A stretch of DNA of 64,000 bases from Lachnospiraceae bacterium (GCA_021770345.1 JAETRD010000001.1:186001-250000), one strand, 5' to 3'; numbered from the stretch's first letter, positions 6,339-16,141 are shown. Notes: a model not told the origin generated them from the sequence alone. A program made the numbers and translations.

Positions 6339-8135
6339 TTACGGCAGCTGTTTTAAGCCAAGTTCCTTCAGAAACTCATTATGCCTGGATTTTGCCTGTC
6401 TTATCTCCTCTTCCGTTTTTTCAAGTTCCCGTACTACCTCCCCCATATCAATCACCTCTTCTTCCGGCGCGGTACTGACATAGCGCGAAATATTCAAATT
6501 ATATCCATTCTTTTCAATCTCATCCATGAAAACCCGGCGGGAATATTTCTTATCGTCCTCCCTTCTGTACTGATAGGTATCGATGATTTTATCGATATGT
6601 TCCGGCAAAAGCGTGTTCTGACGTTTTCCTTTTTCAAAATATTCGCTTGCATTTATCACCAACACATCATCAAATTTTTTACACTTTTTAAGAACCAGGA
6701 TACAGACAGGAATTCCGGTCGAGAAAAACAGATTTGCAGGCAAGCCGATCACCGCATCAATATTGCCGTCTTTCAGCAGTTTTGTTCTGATTTTTTCTTC
6801 CGCCCCGCCGCGGAACAGCACCCCGTGCGGCAAGATAATCGCCATCGTCCCGCCGCTGCTCAAAAAGTGAAAACCGTGGAGCAAAAATGCGAAATCCGCC
6901 GCCGATTTCGGGGCAAGTCCGTAGCCCTTAAACCGAAAATCCTCCGCGAGTTCCTCTCCCGGCTGCCAGCGGTAGCTGAACGGGGGATTCGCCACAACCG
7001 CATCAAACTGAAGCTTTTTTGCCGGATTCATTTCCTTTAAAATGTTCCAGTCATTCAACAGGGAATCACCGTGATAAATTTGAAATTCGGAGTCTTTGAG
7101 CCCGTGAAGCAGCATATTCATACGCGCTAGATTGTAGGTCGTAACATTTTTTTCCTGCCCGTAGATCTGTCCGATACTGTTTGGTCCGAGCTGTTTTCGG
7201 ACATTGATCAGCAGGGAACCGGAACCGCAGGCAAAATCCAAAATGTTTTTAAGCCTCTTTTTTTTCCCCGTACTCGGATCCTGGCTGTCGAGCGTCACAA
7301 TCCGGGAGAGAATCGCAGAAACCTGCTGCGGCGTATAAAACTCACCGGCCTTTTTTCCGGACCCCGCCGCAAACTGCCCAATCAAATACTCGTAGGCGTC
7401 GCCCAATAGATCGGTCTCGTTTGGAAATTCGGAAAGCTTCTCCGCAATTTCCGTGATAACAGAACACAAAAGCAGGTTACGCTCCGGGTATCCTTTTCCG
7501 AGCTTTTCGGAGTCAAGATTCACCTCGGAAAACAGGCCGCGAAACTTGCTCTCAAACGATTGATTCTCAATATAGCGAAAACCGCTCTGCAACGTTCGGA
7601 GCAATGCCGGATCCTGCGTCCTCGCCAGCTCGTATATGTTGCTCCAAAGATATGCGGGCTTTATCACATAATGAATCTTACGGCGCATCTGCTTTTCCAG
7701 CATCTCCACCTGATCGAGATTTCTCACATACCACACAGACAAAGGCGTCACCCGTTTGCCGCACACCATCTGACTGCTGTCTTTGATCAGGGCCTCTCTG
7801 ACTTTCCTAATCGCCTCGGGATCTGTCTCGTCTTCTTTCAGCGGCAATTTATTCGGCGGCAGCGCACGATAATAATCCGCAATAGCTTTTTTCAATTCTT
7901 CGATATAAGCGTTCGCGCCGTCTTCCCCGCAGTGAGCCTTTATCTCGGCCTCTGCCTCCCGGTAATCGCTGCCCAGTTCTTTTTTTACCGCCTGCTCATA
8001 ATTGTCGGACAGGTAGCGCAGGAAAAGAAATGCCAGCATATAATCGCGGAAATCATCCGCGTTCATCGCCCCGCGCAGCTTATCCGCGATTGCCCATAAC
8101 GTCGAGCCTAACTGTTTTTGCTGTGTGTCATTCAT
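6339..8135 (-). CDS. hsdM: Type I restriction-modification system, DNA methyltransferase subunit
   Basis: 598 residues. The N-terminal helical HsdM domain (about 1-250) begins L-G-S-T-L-W-A-I-A-D-K-L-R-G. The N6-adenine methyltransferase domain follows, with S-adenosylmethionine motif L-D-F-A-C-G-S-G-S (299-307) and the catalytic N-P-P-F (383-386). The stretch G-E-F-Y-T-P-Q is typical of HsdM. It works with HsdS to methylate the target adenine and protect the host. It is the last gene of the operon and overlaps the stop of the ATPase gene by four bases. The usual order is hsdM first; here it is last. The length is a little over the common 480-550 residues because of an insertion around residues 95-200. 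Confidence 0.95.
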   Translation of the reverse strand: MNDTQQKQLGSTLWAIADKLRGAMNADDFRDYMLAFLFLRYLSDNYEQAVKKELGSDYREAEAEIKAHCGEDGANAYIEELKKAIADYYRALPPNKLPLKEDETDPEAIRKVREALIKDSSQMVCGKRVTPLSVWYVRNLDQVEMLEKQMRRKIHYVIKPAYLWSNIYELARTQDPALLRTLQSGFRYIENQSFESKFRGLFSEVNLDSEKLGKGYPERNLLLCSVITEIAEKLSEFPNETDLLGDAYEYLIGQFAAGSGKKAGEFYTPQQVSAILSRIVTLDSQDPSTGKKKRLKNILDFACGSGSLLINVRKQLGPNSIGQIYGQEKNVTTYNLARMNMLLHGLKDSEFQIYHGDSLLNDWNILKEMNPAKKLQFDAVVANPPFSYRWQPGEELAEDFRFKGYGLAPKSAADFAFLLHGFHFLSSGGTMAIILPHGVLFRGGAEEKIRTKLLKDGNIDAVIGLPANLFFSTGIPVCILVLKKCKKFDDVLVINASEYFEKGKRQNTLLPEHIDKIIDTYQYRREDDKKYSRRVFMDEIEKNGYNLNISRYVSTAPEEEVIDMGEVVRELEKTEEEIRQAKSRHNEFLKELGLKQLP

Positions 8136-9448
8136 CCGTGTTCCTCCTGCGTCTGCTCCGGTTGAAAGAGATCCGGATTAAACCTATAGTCCTCTATAAA
8201 ATTGTTTAATATCGTTCGAAAGTATTCCTTATTTTCTTCCACCATCTCTCTCGGCTCAAAAATGGAATAGTCACCGTGGCTTAGCAGATTTACAATTCTC
8301 GCATAGACGGGGGAATTTTCATCGTTTTCTTTTCTCAGACAGGCCGAAAAATTTCGGTACCCGTGAAAAGATGCGGTCTTCTCCAGGATACCTCTTAAAA
8401 TATTAAAATGATAGGTGTACAGTTCCCCCGCATCGGCAGCTTTTTTGAGTTCCTTCAACAGCGCGACATGATAAAAATACGGCGTCTCACCCGTATCTTT
8501 TAATATGTATGTCTCATCTTTCCCTGCTCTCTGTAAAAACAGCTGCTCCGGTTTTTTCGTTTCGTTGCACAACACATTGTAAAACAGGGTGTGATGGGAC
8601 GAAACGACAACCCGCACGTCACTGTCTTTCATCAGCTTTGCCAGATCGCCTGCCACGGCGATCACATGGTTGTCGTCCAGCGAGGAGATCGGATCATCGA
8701 TGTAAATATATTTTACCCAGCTATAAGCGATATCTTTATCCGTCACCAGCTGTACAATCGCGAGAAAAAAACACCAGATAAATATATTTTCTTCCCCGCG
8801 GGATACTTTTATATTGTCAATTCTTTGCAAGCCTCCGGAAGTCCTGATGTCTCTGTGAAACCGGATCTCATATTTGTCATAATCAATATTGAAGTCAAAA
8901 TCGGCATACCGGTGCAGAAAACGCCGAATGCGGCTGTCCATTTCCAGCTCTTTTAACCCGACAAAAAACCGCGATTCACTGTTGATTCTCAAAAACCGCT
9001 CCGTATCGTTTTTCAAATCGTTATTCCAGGAAAAAAGGTCCTCGGTAAACGCATTGTAGTACAGCGTATCCGCCGTTTTTTCTCCGGTTTCCTCATTCAA
9101 TAGCGTCTGTCCCAGCGTCTTAAATTCCGCGGAAAGTCTCGTCTTGCCCGTCCCGTTATAGGCAAACAGCAGAATATATTTCTTTTCCTCCAGCAGCATT
9201 CGAAAATATTCCGCAATCTCTTCCAGGCTGTCAAACTGCTTTTCGCCGATTCTCTTAAAAATGAAATTCAGCCTCGCCAGCATTTCCTCCGACAATCCGT
9301 CTTTTAAGAGATATTCGTCGACCCCTTTCGGTTTTTTGTAGCTGCCGGTAACCCGGCTTTTATAATGCGCAAAAGCTTCCCTGTCCAGCGTTTTATTCAG
9401 TTTTCTGTACTCGTCTTTTGAAATCCTCTCCGGAACCCGGTTACTCAT
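8132..9448 (-). CDS. prrC: PrrC-like anticodon nuclease candidate (ABC-type ATPase)
   Basis: 438 residues. An ABC-type ATPase core is visible: Walker A A-Y-N-G-T-G-K-T (96-103), signature V-S-R-G-E-E-N (215-221), Walker B I-Y-I-D-D-P-I-S-S-L-D (248-258) and a switch histidine in S-S-H-H-T (283-287). The C-terminal part has R352-x3-E356 in an I-L-R-G-I-L-E helix and H391 in L-L-S-H-G-D. In the E. coli anticodon nuclease PrrC the proposed catalytic triad is R320, E324, H356, with the same R-x3-E and a histidine some 32 residues on (35 here). PrrC (396 residues) is likewise encoded within a type I restriction locus and cuts a tRNA when restriction is blocked by phage. The gene overlaps hsdS and hsdM by four bases each. 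Function is inferred; it could instead be a regulatory ATPase. Confidence 0.72.
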   Translation of the reverse strand: MSNRVPERISKDEYRKLNKTLDREAFAHYKSRVTGSYKKPKGVDEYLLKDGLSEEMLARLNFIFKRIGEKQFDSLEEIAEYFRMLLEEKKYILLFAYNGTGKTRLSAEFKTLGQTLLNEETGEKTADTLYYNAFTEDLFSWNNDLKNDTERFLRINSESRFFVGLKELEMDSRIRRFLHRYADFDFNIDYDKYEIRFHRDIRTSGGLQRIDNIKVSRGEENIFIWCFFLAIVQLVTDKDIAYSWVKYIYIDDPISSLDDNHVIAVAGDLAKLMKDSDVRVVVSSHHTLFYNVLCNETKKPEQLFLQRAGKDETYILKDTGETPYFYHVALLKELKKAADAGELYTYHFNILRGILEKTASFHGYRNFSACLRKENDENSPVYARIVNLLSHGDYSIFEPREMVEENKEYFRTILNNFIEDYRFNPDLFQPEQTQEEHG

Positions 9449-10713
9449 TCGTCTACCTCCGCAAAGGACGGAAACAGCCCCTGCATTAATCCCTTTTTGT
9501 GAAACTTTAAGTTCTCAATTTTATTCGATTGTGCAGTAATCATGGTATCCGTCTCAGACAGAAAATCCGCGATTTTTTGCTGTTCGTTTATGCCAGGGAG
9601 CTTCGCTGTAAATCCGCTTAAAACCTGCTTTGTAATCGTTTTGATGATACCGCCCGGCGCTTTTTGCTTTTCGGTCTCAAACAACAGCTGAAGCATATAT
9701 GCCGCAAAAAACGTATCGGTCTCTCTGTGAAATTTTTCAAACAGTAACAGCGTTCTGTCTATATATGCGTCATATTGCGTCACGGCAACACGGCCAATCG
9801 AGCCCTGAATTGTTATAATCAAAGTTCCCCTTGGAGCAAACACACTCTGTCCTGCTGCCGCCTCACTTATTTTATTTTTTGTATCCGGTTTTAAACGCAA
9901 GTCATCATCGACATCAAATACCTGAACAAACGGCATGCCGCCCTGTTCCTCATACCACTGCGGCAATCCGTACGGCTGAGGAAAACTGCCGCGCCTGTAA
10001 TCCGCTAAATTCTCCAGGCGGATTCTCTCCCACGCACCGCAATCCCGGAACTCCGGAAACCGCCATTGGGGCAGTGTTTTCCCCTCCCCGGGAAACAATT
10101 TCTGCATCAGTCCTTTTTTATATTTTTTCAGCAATTCCAGCTTCCTTGTTTCCGCATTGATCAGCACATCAACAGACGCCAGGCAATCCGCGATTTTCTG
10201 CTGCTCTTCCTGTGAACTACGGGGCAGCGGCATTTTCATAAAAATATCGGCAGAAATCGATATCCGATCATATCTTGCACCCGTATTCGAGAGACTCTTT
10301 ATATATCTGTGCCATAAATTTGTCGCAAAAAACTGTTCATAGAAATCATTGTCTTTATTCTTAAACCTGAAAACCGTATATAACGGGGATATAATTCCAG
10401 TGCCGAGTTTGTTTTTTGATACAGGGCCAACCGGAGCCGACACAGATATCCGGGGATTATAAACATAATCGCCTTTTTCTACAATAAAATAATTTGAAAG
10501 ATTATTTTCATTCACAATATGACGCTCAAAATATTCTTCCTGATCTATAATTCCTTCCAACGCGGAATTTGTGAAAACTCTCGTGATATCACCCTTCTTA
10601 TTTCTGGATGTTACTTTATCGGCTGCTCCGTCAAGCGGAACAGTATCCCATCTTTTACCATCCCTAAATTCAGGAAACCTTAACTTCGGTACCAATTCTT
10701 TCTTTTTACTCAT
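9445..10713 (-). CDS. hsdS: Type I restriction-modification system, specificity subunit
   Basis: 422 residues from the ATG at 10713 (an upstream GTG at 10719 is less likely). Two target-recognition domains each begin with the repeat P-(K/Q)-x-R-F-P-E-F-R-D (about residues 9 and 211). Each ends in a helical conserved region with Q-Q-K-I-A-D-(C/F)-L followed by K-K-G-L-M-Q-(K/G)-L-F-P. Such duplicated half-subunits read the two halves of a bipartite site. The two recognition domains differ in sequence, so the target should be asymmetric. The gene overlaps the end of hsdR by 8 bases and the ATPase gene by 4. I see no inverted extra hsdS copy in the window that would allow shuffling. Confidence 0.95.
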   Translation of the reverse strand: MSKKKELVPKLRFPEFRDGKRWDTVPLDGAADKVTSRNKKGDITRVFTNSALEGIIDQEEYFERHIVNENNLSNYFIVEKGDYVYNPRISVSAPVGPVSKNKLGTGIISPLYTVFRFKNKDNDFYEQFFATNLWHRYIKSLSNTGARYDRISISADIFMKMPLPRSSQEEQQKIADCLASVDVLINAETRKLELLKKYKKGLMQKLFPGEGKTLPQWRFPEFRDCGAWERIRLENLADYRRGSFPQPYGLPQWYEEQGGMPFVQVFDVDDDLRLKPDTKNKISEAAAGQSVFAPRGTLIITIQGSIGRVAVTQYDAYIDRTLLLFEKFHRETDTFFAAYMLQLLFETEKQKAPGGIIKTITKQVLSGFTAKLPGINEQQKIADFLSETDTMITAQSNKIENLKFHKKGLMQGLFPSFAEVDE

Positions 10714-13700
10714 ACGCACTTAACCCTGCAATCTCACGACCGTTTGCCAGCTTCTTTAACAGAGGCTTCAAATCCTCCATCAATTCCAGTTCTTTTTGCG
10801 TTCTGTCTCTCCACCCAAGCGCAAGCGGCTCTAACAAATCGCCCACTTTCTCCCCGTCAAAAATCATCCGCTCCATGATGTCCTGAATAAATTCCTGTAA
10901 ATCCTTCTTTTTCACGCCGTGCTTTTCTGCAATCGCTCCGATTTCGTCGTCCTTTTTCCGGTCTCTGAATTTCTGATAACCCGCCTTGATCTCATCTTCG
11001 CTCAAAACCTCACCGACCGTAAGAGAATTGATATACGCAATCATGTCCTCCCTCTCGTCCAGCAGATTGGAAGTGGAGCGAATCATGCCAATCAGCTCCT
11101 CCTTTGTCACCTTCTGCTTTCTGTTTCCGGTATTCTGGGTACACTTTGAAATAAGCGCCATAATGTAGTCATAGTCGATAATCGCAGACGAAAACAGCAC
11201 AAACTCAAAATCAACCTGTTCGATTTCAGAATTTTTATATTCATTTTCTTTTCCCTGCTCTGCCTTTAATCTCTGCGCCAGCTCGATATAGGCACCGCGA
11301 AATGCGCGCAGGGTATCCTTAGGCAATAACGCCTCGATTTTGGCCGCATCCTCTTCCCCGATTTCCGTATACTGTTCCAGCTGTGTCCGAAGGCGCTGCA
11401 CTTCTTTGAATCTTTTGATAAACTCACATTTTGCCAGATTTCCTCTGAGGTTGCCTACCTCCTGCGGCCTGCACAAAAGCCCCTGGCCTTCCATGAATTT
11501 TTCCAGCTCATCGACCGCTCCCTCCAGCTTTTCGACGACCTCAGGCGCGGAATCCACAAGCCAGATTTCCTTCGCGCGACTGGCATTGTTCTCACCTGAA
11601 AACAGCGCAATCGCCCTGTCCACTTCTTCTCTCTGATTCCGGAAATCAAGAATATTTCCGTACGGTTTCGTATCGTTTAGCACACGGTTTGTCCTTGAAA
11701 ATGCCTGTATCAGCCCATGATATTTTAAATTTTTGTCCACATACAGCGTGTTTAAATATTTTGAGTCAAAACCGGTCAGCAGCATGTCCACGACAATCGT
11801 GATATCAATTTTATTTGCGTGCGGATAATCCGCGTTTGTATATTTCTGATCCTTTATCCTCTGCTGAATATTCTGATAATATAAATCAAATTCATCAATC
11901 CCGTATTCCGTGCCGTACCGCTTTCCGTACTCTCTCATCATCCGCAGAAGCGCCTTTTTCTTTTTTGCCGGTTCTTTTTTGTTGTCTTCTTTTTCCTGCG
12001 GGAGGTCCTCCTGAATCTGCCGGATGTCTTTATTTCCCTCCGCGGGAGGTGAAAAGATACAGGCGATATTTAACGGCTCAATTCCGCCGTCCGCATCCCC
12101 AGCAAACTTCTGCTGTTCTTCTCTGAATAAATCATAATATGCGATCGCGTCATTAATCGAGGCCGCGGCCAGAATCGCATTGTATCTTCTGCCGCCCGTG
12201 ACCCTGTCGTGTTTTGACAGAATGGTTTTTATCACAGCCCTTTTATGAGTTCCTTCCGCAGTCTCCGTATCGCCTCTGTCTCCCGCCGGCTTAAAATAGT
12301 CGACATGAAAACGAAGCACATTTCTGTCCTCAATCGCATGCGTAATCGTATAGGCATGGAGTTCTTTTTCAAAAATATCTTTTGTCGTCGCATAAGACTT
12401 TATTGTCCCGTCAATCTGTTTCACAACCGCATTTTCCTCAAAAATCGGCGTCCCCGTAAATCCGAACAGCTGGGCATTTGGGAAAAATTCTTTGATTGCC
12501 CTGTGATTTTCCCCAAACTGCGAGCGGTGGCACTCGTCAAAAATAATCACGATTCTTTTTTCCTTCAGCGGAGCCAGACGCTCCTTATATGTCAGTTCCC
12601 CTCTTTTTTTCTTTTCCCGATTCCGCTTACTGTCCTCGTCAAGCGCCAGGCCGAGCTTCTGTATCGTCGTCACAATTACCTTATCGCGGTAGTCTTCCGA
12701 GATCAGTCTGTTTACCAGCGTCTCGGTATTTGTGTTTTCCTCCACACAGCCTTCCTGAAATTTGTTAAATTCTTCTCTTGTCTGTCTGTCAAGATCCTTC
12801 CTGTCCACGACAAACAGGCATTTTGCGATATGGGGATCGTCCTTGAGCAGGGTGGACGCCTTAAAAGAGGTAAGCGTCTTTCCGCTGCCCGTCGTATGCC
12901 AGATATAGCCGTTTCCCCTGTTTTGCTCAATGCAATCCATGATCGCTTTGACTGCATAAATCTGATACGGCCGCATGATCATCAGTTTCCGTTCACTTGC
13001 GACCAGCACCATATATTTGCTGATTAATTCCCCCAGTGCGCATTTTGGCAAAAATACCTCCGCGAAATCGTGTAAGTGATTAATATTTTTATTATCCTTA
13101 TCGGCAAGCCGATAAACCGGCAGAAATCGTTCGTCTGCATCAAAACTGAAATGTTCCCTGTTATTATTTGCAAAATAATATGTGTTGCTCTCATTGCTGA
13201 CAATAAAGAGCTGTACAAAGCATAACAGGGAATTTGTATAACTGTTCCCCGGATCGTTTTTGTATGCAACAATCTGTTCCATCGCCCGCTTCGGCGTGAC
13301 TTGGAGCGACTTCAATTCAACCTGAACAACCGGTATGCCGTTAATCAGAATCATCACATCATAGCGGTGATAGCTGTTTTCCGTATTGATGCGGAGTTGG
13401 TTGACAACCTCATATTCATTCTTGCACCAGTCAATCGTATTCACCAGCGTATACTGCAGCGGTGTGTCATCGTCGCGCTTAAATGTATTTGTCTCCCGCA
13501 GCTGTTTTGCGGATGCGAACACATCCGGGGTAATGATGCTCTCCCTGAAACGCGCAAATTCGGAGTCGCTTAAGTTTACCCGGTTGAGTTTTTGAAAATG
13601 AGCTCTGAAATTTTCTTCGAGGGAATCTTTATCCTTGATATCGTCACGATATACATAGTTTAATTCCCTTAATTTTTCAATAAAATCCGTCTCTATCTGT

Positions 13701-13714
13701 CTCTCATTTTTCAT
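10706..13714 (-). CDS. hsdR: Type I restriction enzyme, endonuclease/translocase subunit
   Basis: 1002 residues. The N-terminal nuclease domain shows the PD-(D/E)xK pattern D119 with E133-x-K135 in V-Q-V-E-L-K-S. The superfamily-2 helicase follows: Walker A T-T-G-S-G-K-T (274-280), F-V-V-D-R-K-D-L-D-R-Q-T, D-E-C-H-R-S, F-G-F-T-G-T-P, then D-M-L-L-T-G-F-D-S and the Q-A-F-S-R-T-N-R-V motor motif. The C-terminal helical domain binds the methyltransferase. All catalytic motifs are intact. It is the first gene of the operon; AGAGGAA precedes the ATG. The operon starts only 85 bases after the glycosyltransferase gene, so its promoter must lie in that gap or further up. Confidence 0.95.
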   Translation of the reverse strand: MKNERQIETDFIEKLRELNYVYRDDIKDKDSLEENFRAHFQKLNRVNLSDSEFARFRESIITPDVFASAKQLRETNTFKRDDDTPLQYTLVNTIDWCKNEYEVVNQLRINTENSYHRYDVMILINGIPVVQVELKSLQVTPKRAMEQIVAYKNDPGNSYTNSLLCFVQLFIVSNESNTYYFANNNREHFSFDADERFLPVYRLADKDNKNINHLHDFAEVFLPKCALGELISKYMVLVASERKLMIMRPYQIYAVKAIMDCIEQNRGNGYIWHTTGSGKTLTSFKASTLLKDDPHIAKCLFVVDRKDLDRQTREEFNKFQEGCVEENTNTETLVNRLISEDYRDKVIVTTIQKLGLALDEDSKRNREKKKRGELTYKERLAPLKEKRIVIIFDECHRSQFGENHRAIKEFFPNAQLFGFTGTPIFEENAVVKQIDGTIKSYATTKDIFEKELHAYTITHAIEDRNVLRFHVDYFKPAGDRGDTETAEGTHKRAVIKTILSKHDRVTGGRRYNAILAAASINDAIAYYDLFREEQQKFAGDADGGIEPLNIACIFSPPAEGNKDIRQIQEDLPQEKEDNKKEPAKKKKALLRMMREYGKRYGTEYGIDEFDLYYQNIQQRIKDQKYTNADYPHANKIDITIVVDMLLTGFDSKYLNTLYVDKNLKYHGLIQAFSRTNRVLNDTKPYGNILDFRNQREEVDRAIALFSGENNASRAKEIWLVDSAPEVVEKLEGAVDELEKFMEGQGLLCRPQEVGNLRGNLAKCEFIKRFKEVQRLRTQLEQYTEIGEEDAAKIEALLPKDTLRAFRGAYIELAQRLKAEQGKENEYKNSEIEQVDFEFVLFSSAIIDYDYIMALISKCTQNTGNRKQKVTKEELIGMIRSTSNLLDEREDMIAYINSLTVGEVLSEDEIKAGYQKFRDRKKDDEIGAIAEKHGVKKKDLQEFIQDIMERMIFDGEKVGDLLEPLALGWRDRTQKELELMEDLKPLLKKLANGREIAGLSAYE

Positions 13715-13755
13715 GTCGCGATTCCTCTTTCATAACTCCGAAAATTGCAGCGAAA

Positions 13756-13782
13756 CGGAAAGCTCCTTCCCGGAGCTTTCCG
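13756..13782 (-). terminator. Stem-loop between glycosyltransferase and hsdR
   Basis: CGGAAAGCTCC (13756-13766) and GGAGCTTTCCG (13772-13782) are perfect 11-base arms with a 5-base loop. It follows the stop of the glycosyltransferase gene on the minus strand but has only a TTT afterwards, so it is a weak terminator, or an RNA-stability hairpin ahead of hsdR. Confidence 0.45.
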
Positions 13783-13799
13783 CCCTGTCATCCAATCTC

Positions 13800-14813
13800 T
13801 TAATTAAAGCCCACAACCTTCTGTGAAATCTTATACGCGGCAACAGAAATTTTCCTTCCGCCTCTGCCCGGCAGGTTCATCGCATTCCCCATGATGCCGG
13901 CGCGCAGATGATGAAACAGCCGCAGATCGTGCTCCTTGATGTAGCTCCACAGTTCGCGCTTCTTCGCAAGGTTCTCCTCCGTGCCGGAGCGGATCAGCAT
14001 AATCGTCGAAATCACCGTGATAATCTCCAGGTAATTAAACATGTAACGCCGCAGCTTCCTGTTTGGAATCTTCCACAGATCAAACTCATCAATCATGATC
14101 TTATTCACGCGAATCTGCTGGTCGATGCGCCCGATCATCACTTTCTCGTTGACGGACTGATCCTCTCTCCCGATATAGTAACGGTAGAAATCCACGTCCA
14201 TATAGTAGATGTTGTGCACGCTTGGCAGCGGTTTGTACACATAGATATTATCCACATAAAACGTGTGTTTCGGCAGTTCCAGTCCGCATTCCCGCAAAAG
14301 CTTTGTGCGGTAGATCACGGAGTGCATCAGAATGTACTGCCCCTTTCTGAAATGTCCGACGTCGCTCCAGGTAAAAAGCTCATCCTGCGGCAGCGCCGAA
14401 TAGCGCATCACCTTTTTGCGCTTTGCCCCCTCCTTCTCGTAGACATAATTGGAAACGAACATGTCTAACGTGCGCTCGCCGCCCGCAAGCTCGCGAAGCT
14501 TCGCAAGAATCTTTGCGTAGGCGTCCGCGTCCACCCAGTCGTCGCTGTCCACCACCTTAAAGAAAAGTCCCGATGCATTGCGGATTCCGGCGTTTACCGC
14601 CTCCCCGTGTCCGCCGTTCTCCTGGTGAATCGCACGGACGATTCCCGGATAATTCCGCTCATACTCGTCGGCAATCTCGGCGGTACGATCCTTAGACCCG
14701 TCATCTATCACCAGAATCTCAATGTCGTCTCCCCCAGGGAGCAGCGATTTGATGCAGTTTTCCATATAGTTTTCCGAATTGTAACACGGAATCGCAAACG
14801 TCAATAATTTCAT
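13800..14813 (-). CDS. Glycosyltransferase family 2
   Basis: 337 residues. The GT-A fold begins at once: L-L-T-F-A-I-P-C-Y-N-S-E, then I-L-V-I-D-D-G-S-K-D, N-G-G-H-G-E-A-V-N-A-G, and the metal-binding D-S-D-D-W (about residues 113-117). The C-terminal 130 residues are charged and helical without membrane spans, so this is a cytoplasmic transferase acting on a lipid-linked or surface glycan precursor. It is followed upstream by UDP-galactopyranose mutase, 43 bases away, probably one operon. A galactofuranosyltransferase role is an attractive inference from that neighbour but is not shown by sequence. Confidence 0.85.
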   Translation of the reverse strand: MKLLTFAIPCYNSENYMENCIKSLLPGGDDIEILVIDDGSKDRTAEIADEYERNYPGIVRAIHQENGGHGEAVNAGIRNASGLFFKVVDSDDWVDADAYAKILAKLRELAGGERTLDMFVSNYVYEKEGAKRKKVMRYSALPQDELFTWSDVGHFRKGQYILMHSVIYRTKLLRECGLELPKHTFYVDNIYVYKPLPSVHNIYYMDVDFYRYYIGREDQSVNEKVMIGRIDQQIRVNKIMIDEFDLWKIPNRKLRRYMFNYLEIITVISTIMLIRSGTEENLAKKRELWSYIKEHDLRLFHHLRAGIMGNAMNLPGRGGRKISVAAYKISQKVVGFN

Positions 14814-14856
14814 ATTCTCCCCCTTTTCCGCGGTATTCCTGCCGCTCTTTCGTCTC

Positions 14857-15999
14857 TCACAAACGCTCGGCGAGCTCCATCGCCTTTTTTACCATCGCAT
14901 CGATATTGTAATATTTGTACTCCGCAAGTCTCCCCAGCAGATAAAAATTCGGGATTTCGGCCGCAAGCGCCCGGTATCTCTCATACAGCGCCTGATTGTC
15001 ATCGTTTAAAATCGCATAATACGGAATTTCCCCGTCCGCACCGGTATAGGCAAACGGGTATTCTTTTACAATCGTTGTCCCGTCCGCATCCTGCTGCCCC
15101 GTCAGGAACTTAAATTCCGTGATACGGGTAAAATCTTCGCTGACCGTATAGTTGACCACCGAATGCCCCTGGTAGGATGGCCTGTCATAATGCTCGAACC
15201 GAAAATCGAGGGAGCGATAGGGCAGCCTGCCGAACCTGCAGTCAAACAGTTCGTCTAACGCGCCGGTATAGATGACTTTCCCCTCAAATTCCTTTCCGTC
15301 ATAAAAGACGGCATTCCCGGAAAAACGTAAGACCTCGCGGCAGTCCGCGCCGCACCTTACGGTGATGTTCTCATGGTCTAACATCCGCGCAAACATCGAG
15401 GTAAACCCGTCTTTCGGCACGCCCTGATATTTTTCCTGGAAATAGCGGTTGTCGCGGGAAATCAGCACCGGCACGCGCCCCGTCACCTCGGGGCTGATCT
15501 CCTCCGGTTTCTGCCCCCACTGCTTCATTGTATAGCGCAGAAATACATTTTCGTAGACGTACTCTGCAATCTCCCGGATATCCGCGTCTTCATTCTCCTT
15601 AAGCTTCATGATCGGCACCCGGCTTCCCTCGCCGTAAGCCGCGATCAGCTTCCGCTCAAGCTCATCCGCCTTCTCCTGCCCGTAAACCATATGCAGCGTA
15701 TTCAGATTAAACGGAATCGGAAGCAGCTCGTCTCCGATCTTCGCCACAACCTCATGTCCGAACAGATACCACCCGGTAAATCTCGAAAGATATGCAAACA
15801 CATCCTCCATCGCCGTGTGAAAAATATGCGGCCCGTAATTGTGAATCAAAATCCCGTAAGCATCCCGCTCGTCGTAACAGTTTCCTCCGATATGTGCGCG
15901 GCGCTCGAGGACGAGAACCCGTTTTCCTTTCTCCTCCGCCAGTTTCCGGGCTGCCACGGCCCCCGCAATTCCCGCGCCTACAATGATACAATCATACAT
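14857..15999 (-). CDS. glf: UDP-galactopyranose mutase
   Basis: The start at ATG 15999 gives M-Y-D-C-I-I-V-G-A-G-I-A-G, so the FAD-binding G-x-G-x-x-G begins near the N-terminus as in the family; an in-frame codon 10 residues upstream is less likely. 380 residues, normal length. H-I-G-G-N-C-Y-D, I-H-N-Y-G-P-H-I-F-H-T and F-T-R-I-T-E-F-K are the signature segments of the flavin pocket and substrate channel. The enzyme turns UDP-galactopyranose into UDP-galactofuranose, the donor for galactofuranose in cell-surface polysaccharides. It forms a small operon with the GT2 gene downstream, with its own promoter at 16041-16069. Confidence 0.95.
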   Translation of the reverse strand: MYDCIIVGAGIAGAVAARKLAEEKGKRVLVLERRAHIGGNCYDERDAYGILIHNYGPHIFHTAMEDVFAYLSRFTGWYLFGHEVVAKIGDELLPIPFNLNTLHMVYGQEKADELERKLIAAYGEGSRVPIMKLKENEDADIREIAEYVYENVFLRYTMKQWGQKPEEISPEVTGRVPVLISRDNRYFQEKYQGVPKDGFTSMFARMLDHENITVRCGADCREVLRFSGNAVFYDGKEFEGKVIYTGALDELFDCRFGRLPYRSLDFRFEHYDRPSYQGHSVVNYTVSEDFTRITEFKFLTGQQDADGTTIVKEYPFAYTGADGEIPYYAILNDDNQALYERYRALAAEIPNFYLLGRLAEYKYYNIDAMVKKAMELAERL

Positions 16000-16040
16000 C
16001 TTTTTCCCGCTGCCTTTCCTTTTTCTCAAACACCGTTTTT

Positions 16041-16069
16041 ATTATACACATATTCCGACTGCAATCCAA
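16041..16069 (-). promoter_or_regulatory. Promoter of the glf operon
   Basis: On the minus strand TTGGAT (16069-16064) and TATAAT (16046-16041) are 17 bases apart, about 42 bases ahead of the glf start codon. A perfect -10 box and ideal spacing make this a likely main promoter. Confidence 0.65.
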
Positions 16070-16141
16070 TTTATTTTTTTCTTAAGGTTTTCCAAAGTTC
16101 CATTTGTTCATAATTTATTTACAAAAATCTCATAAACCGGG

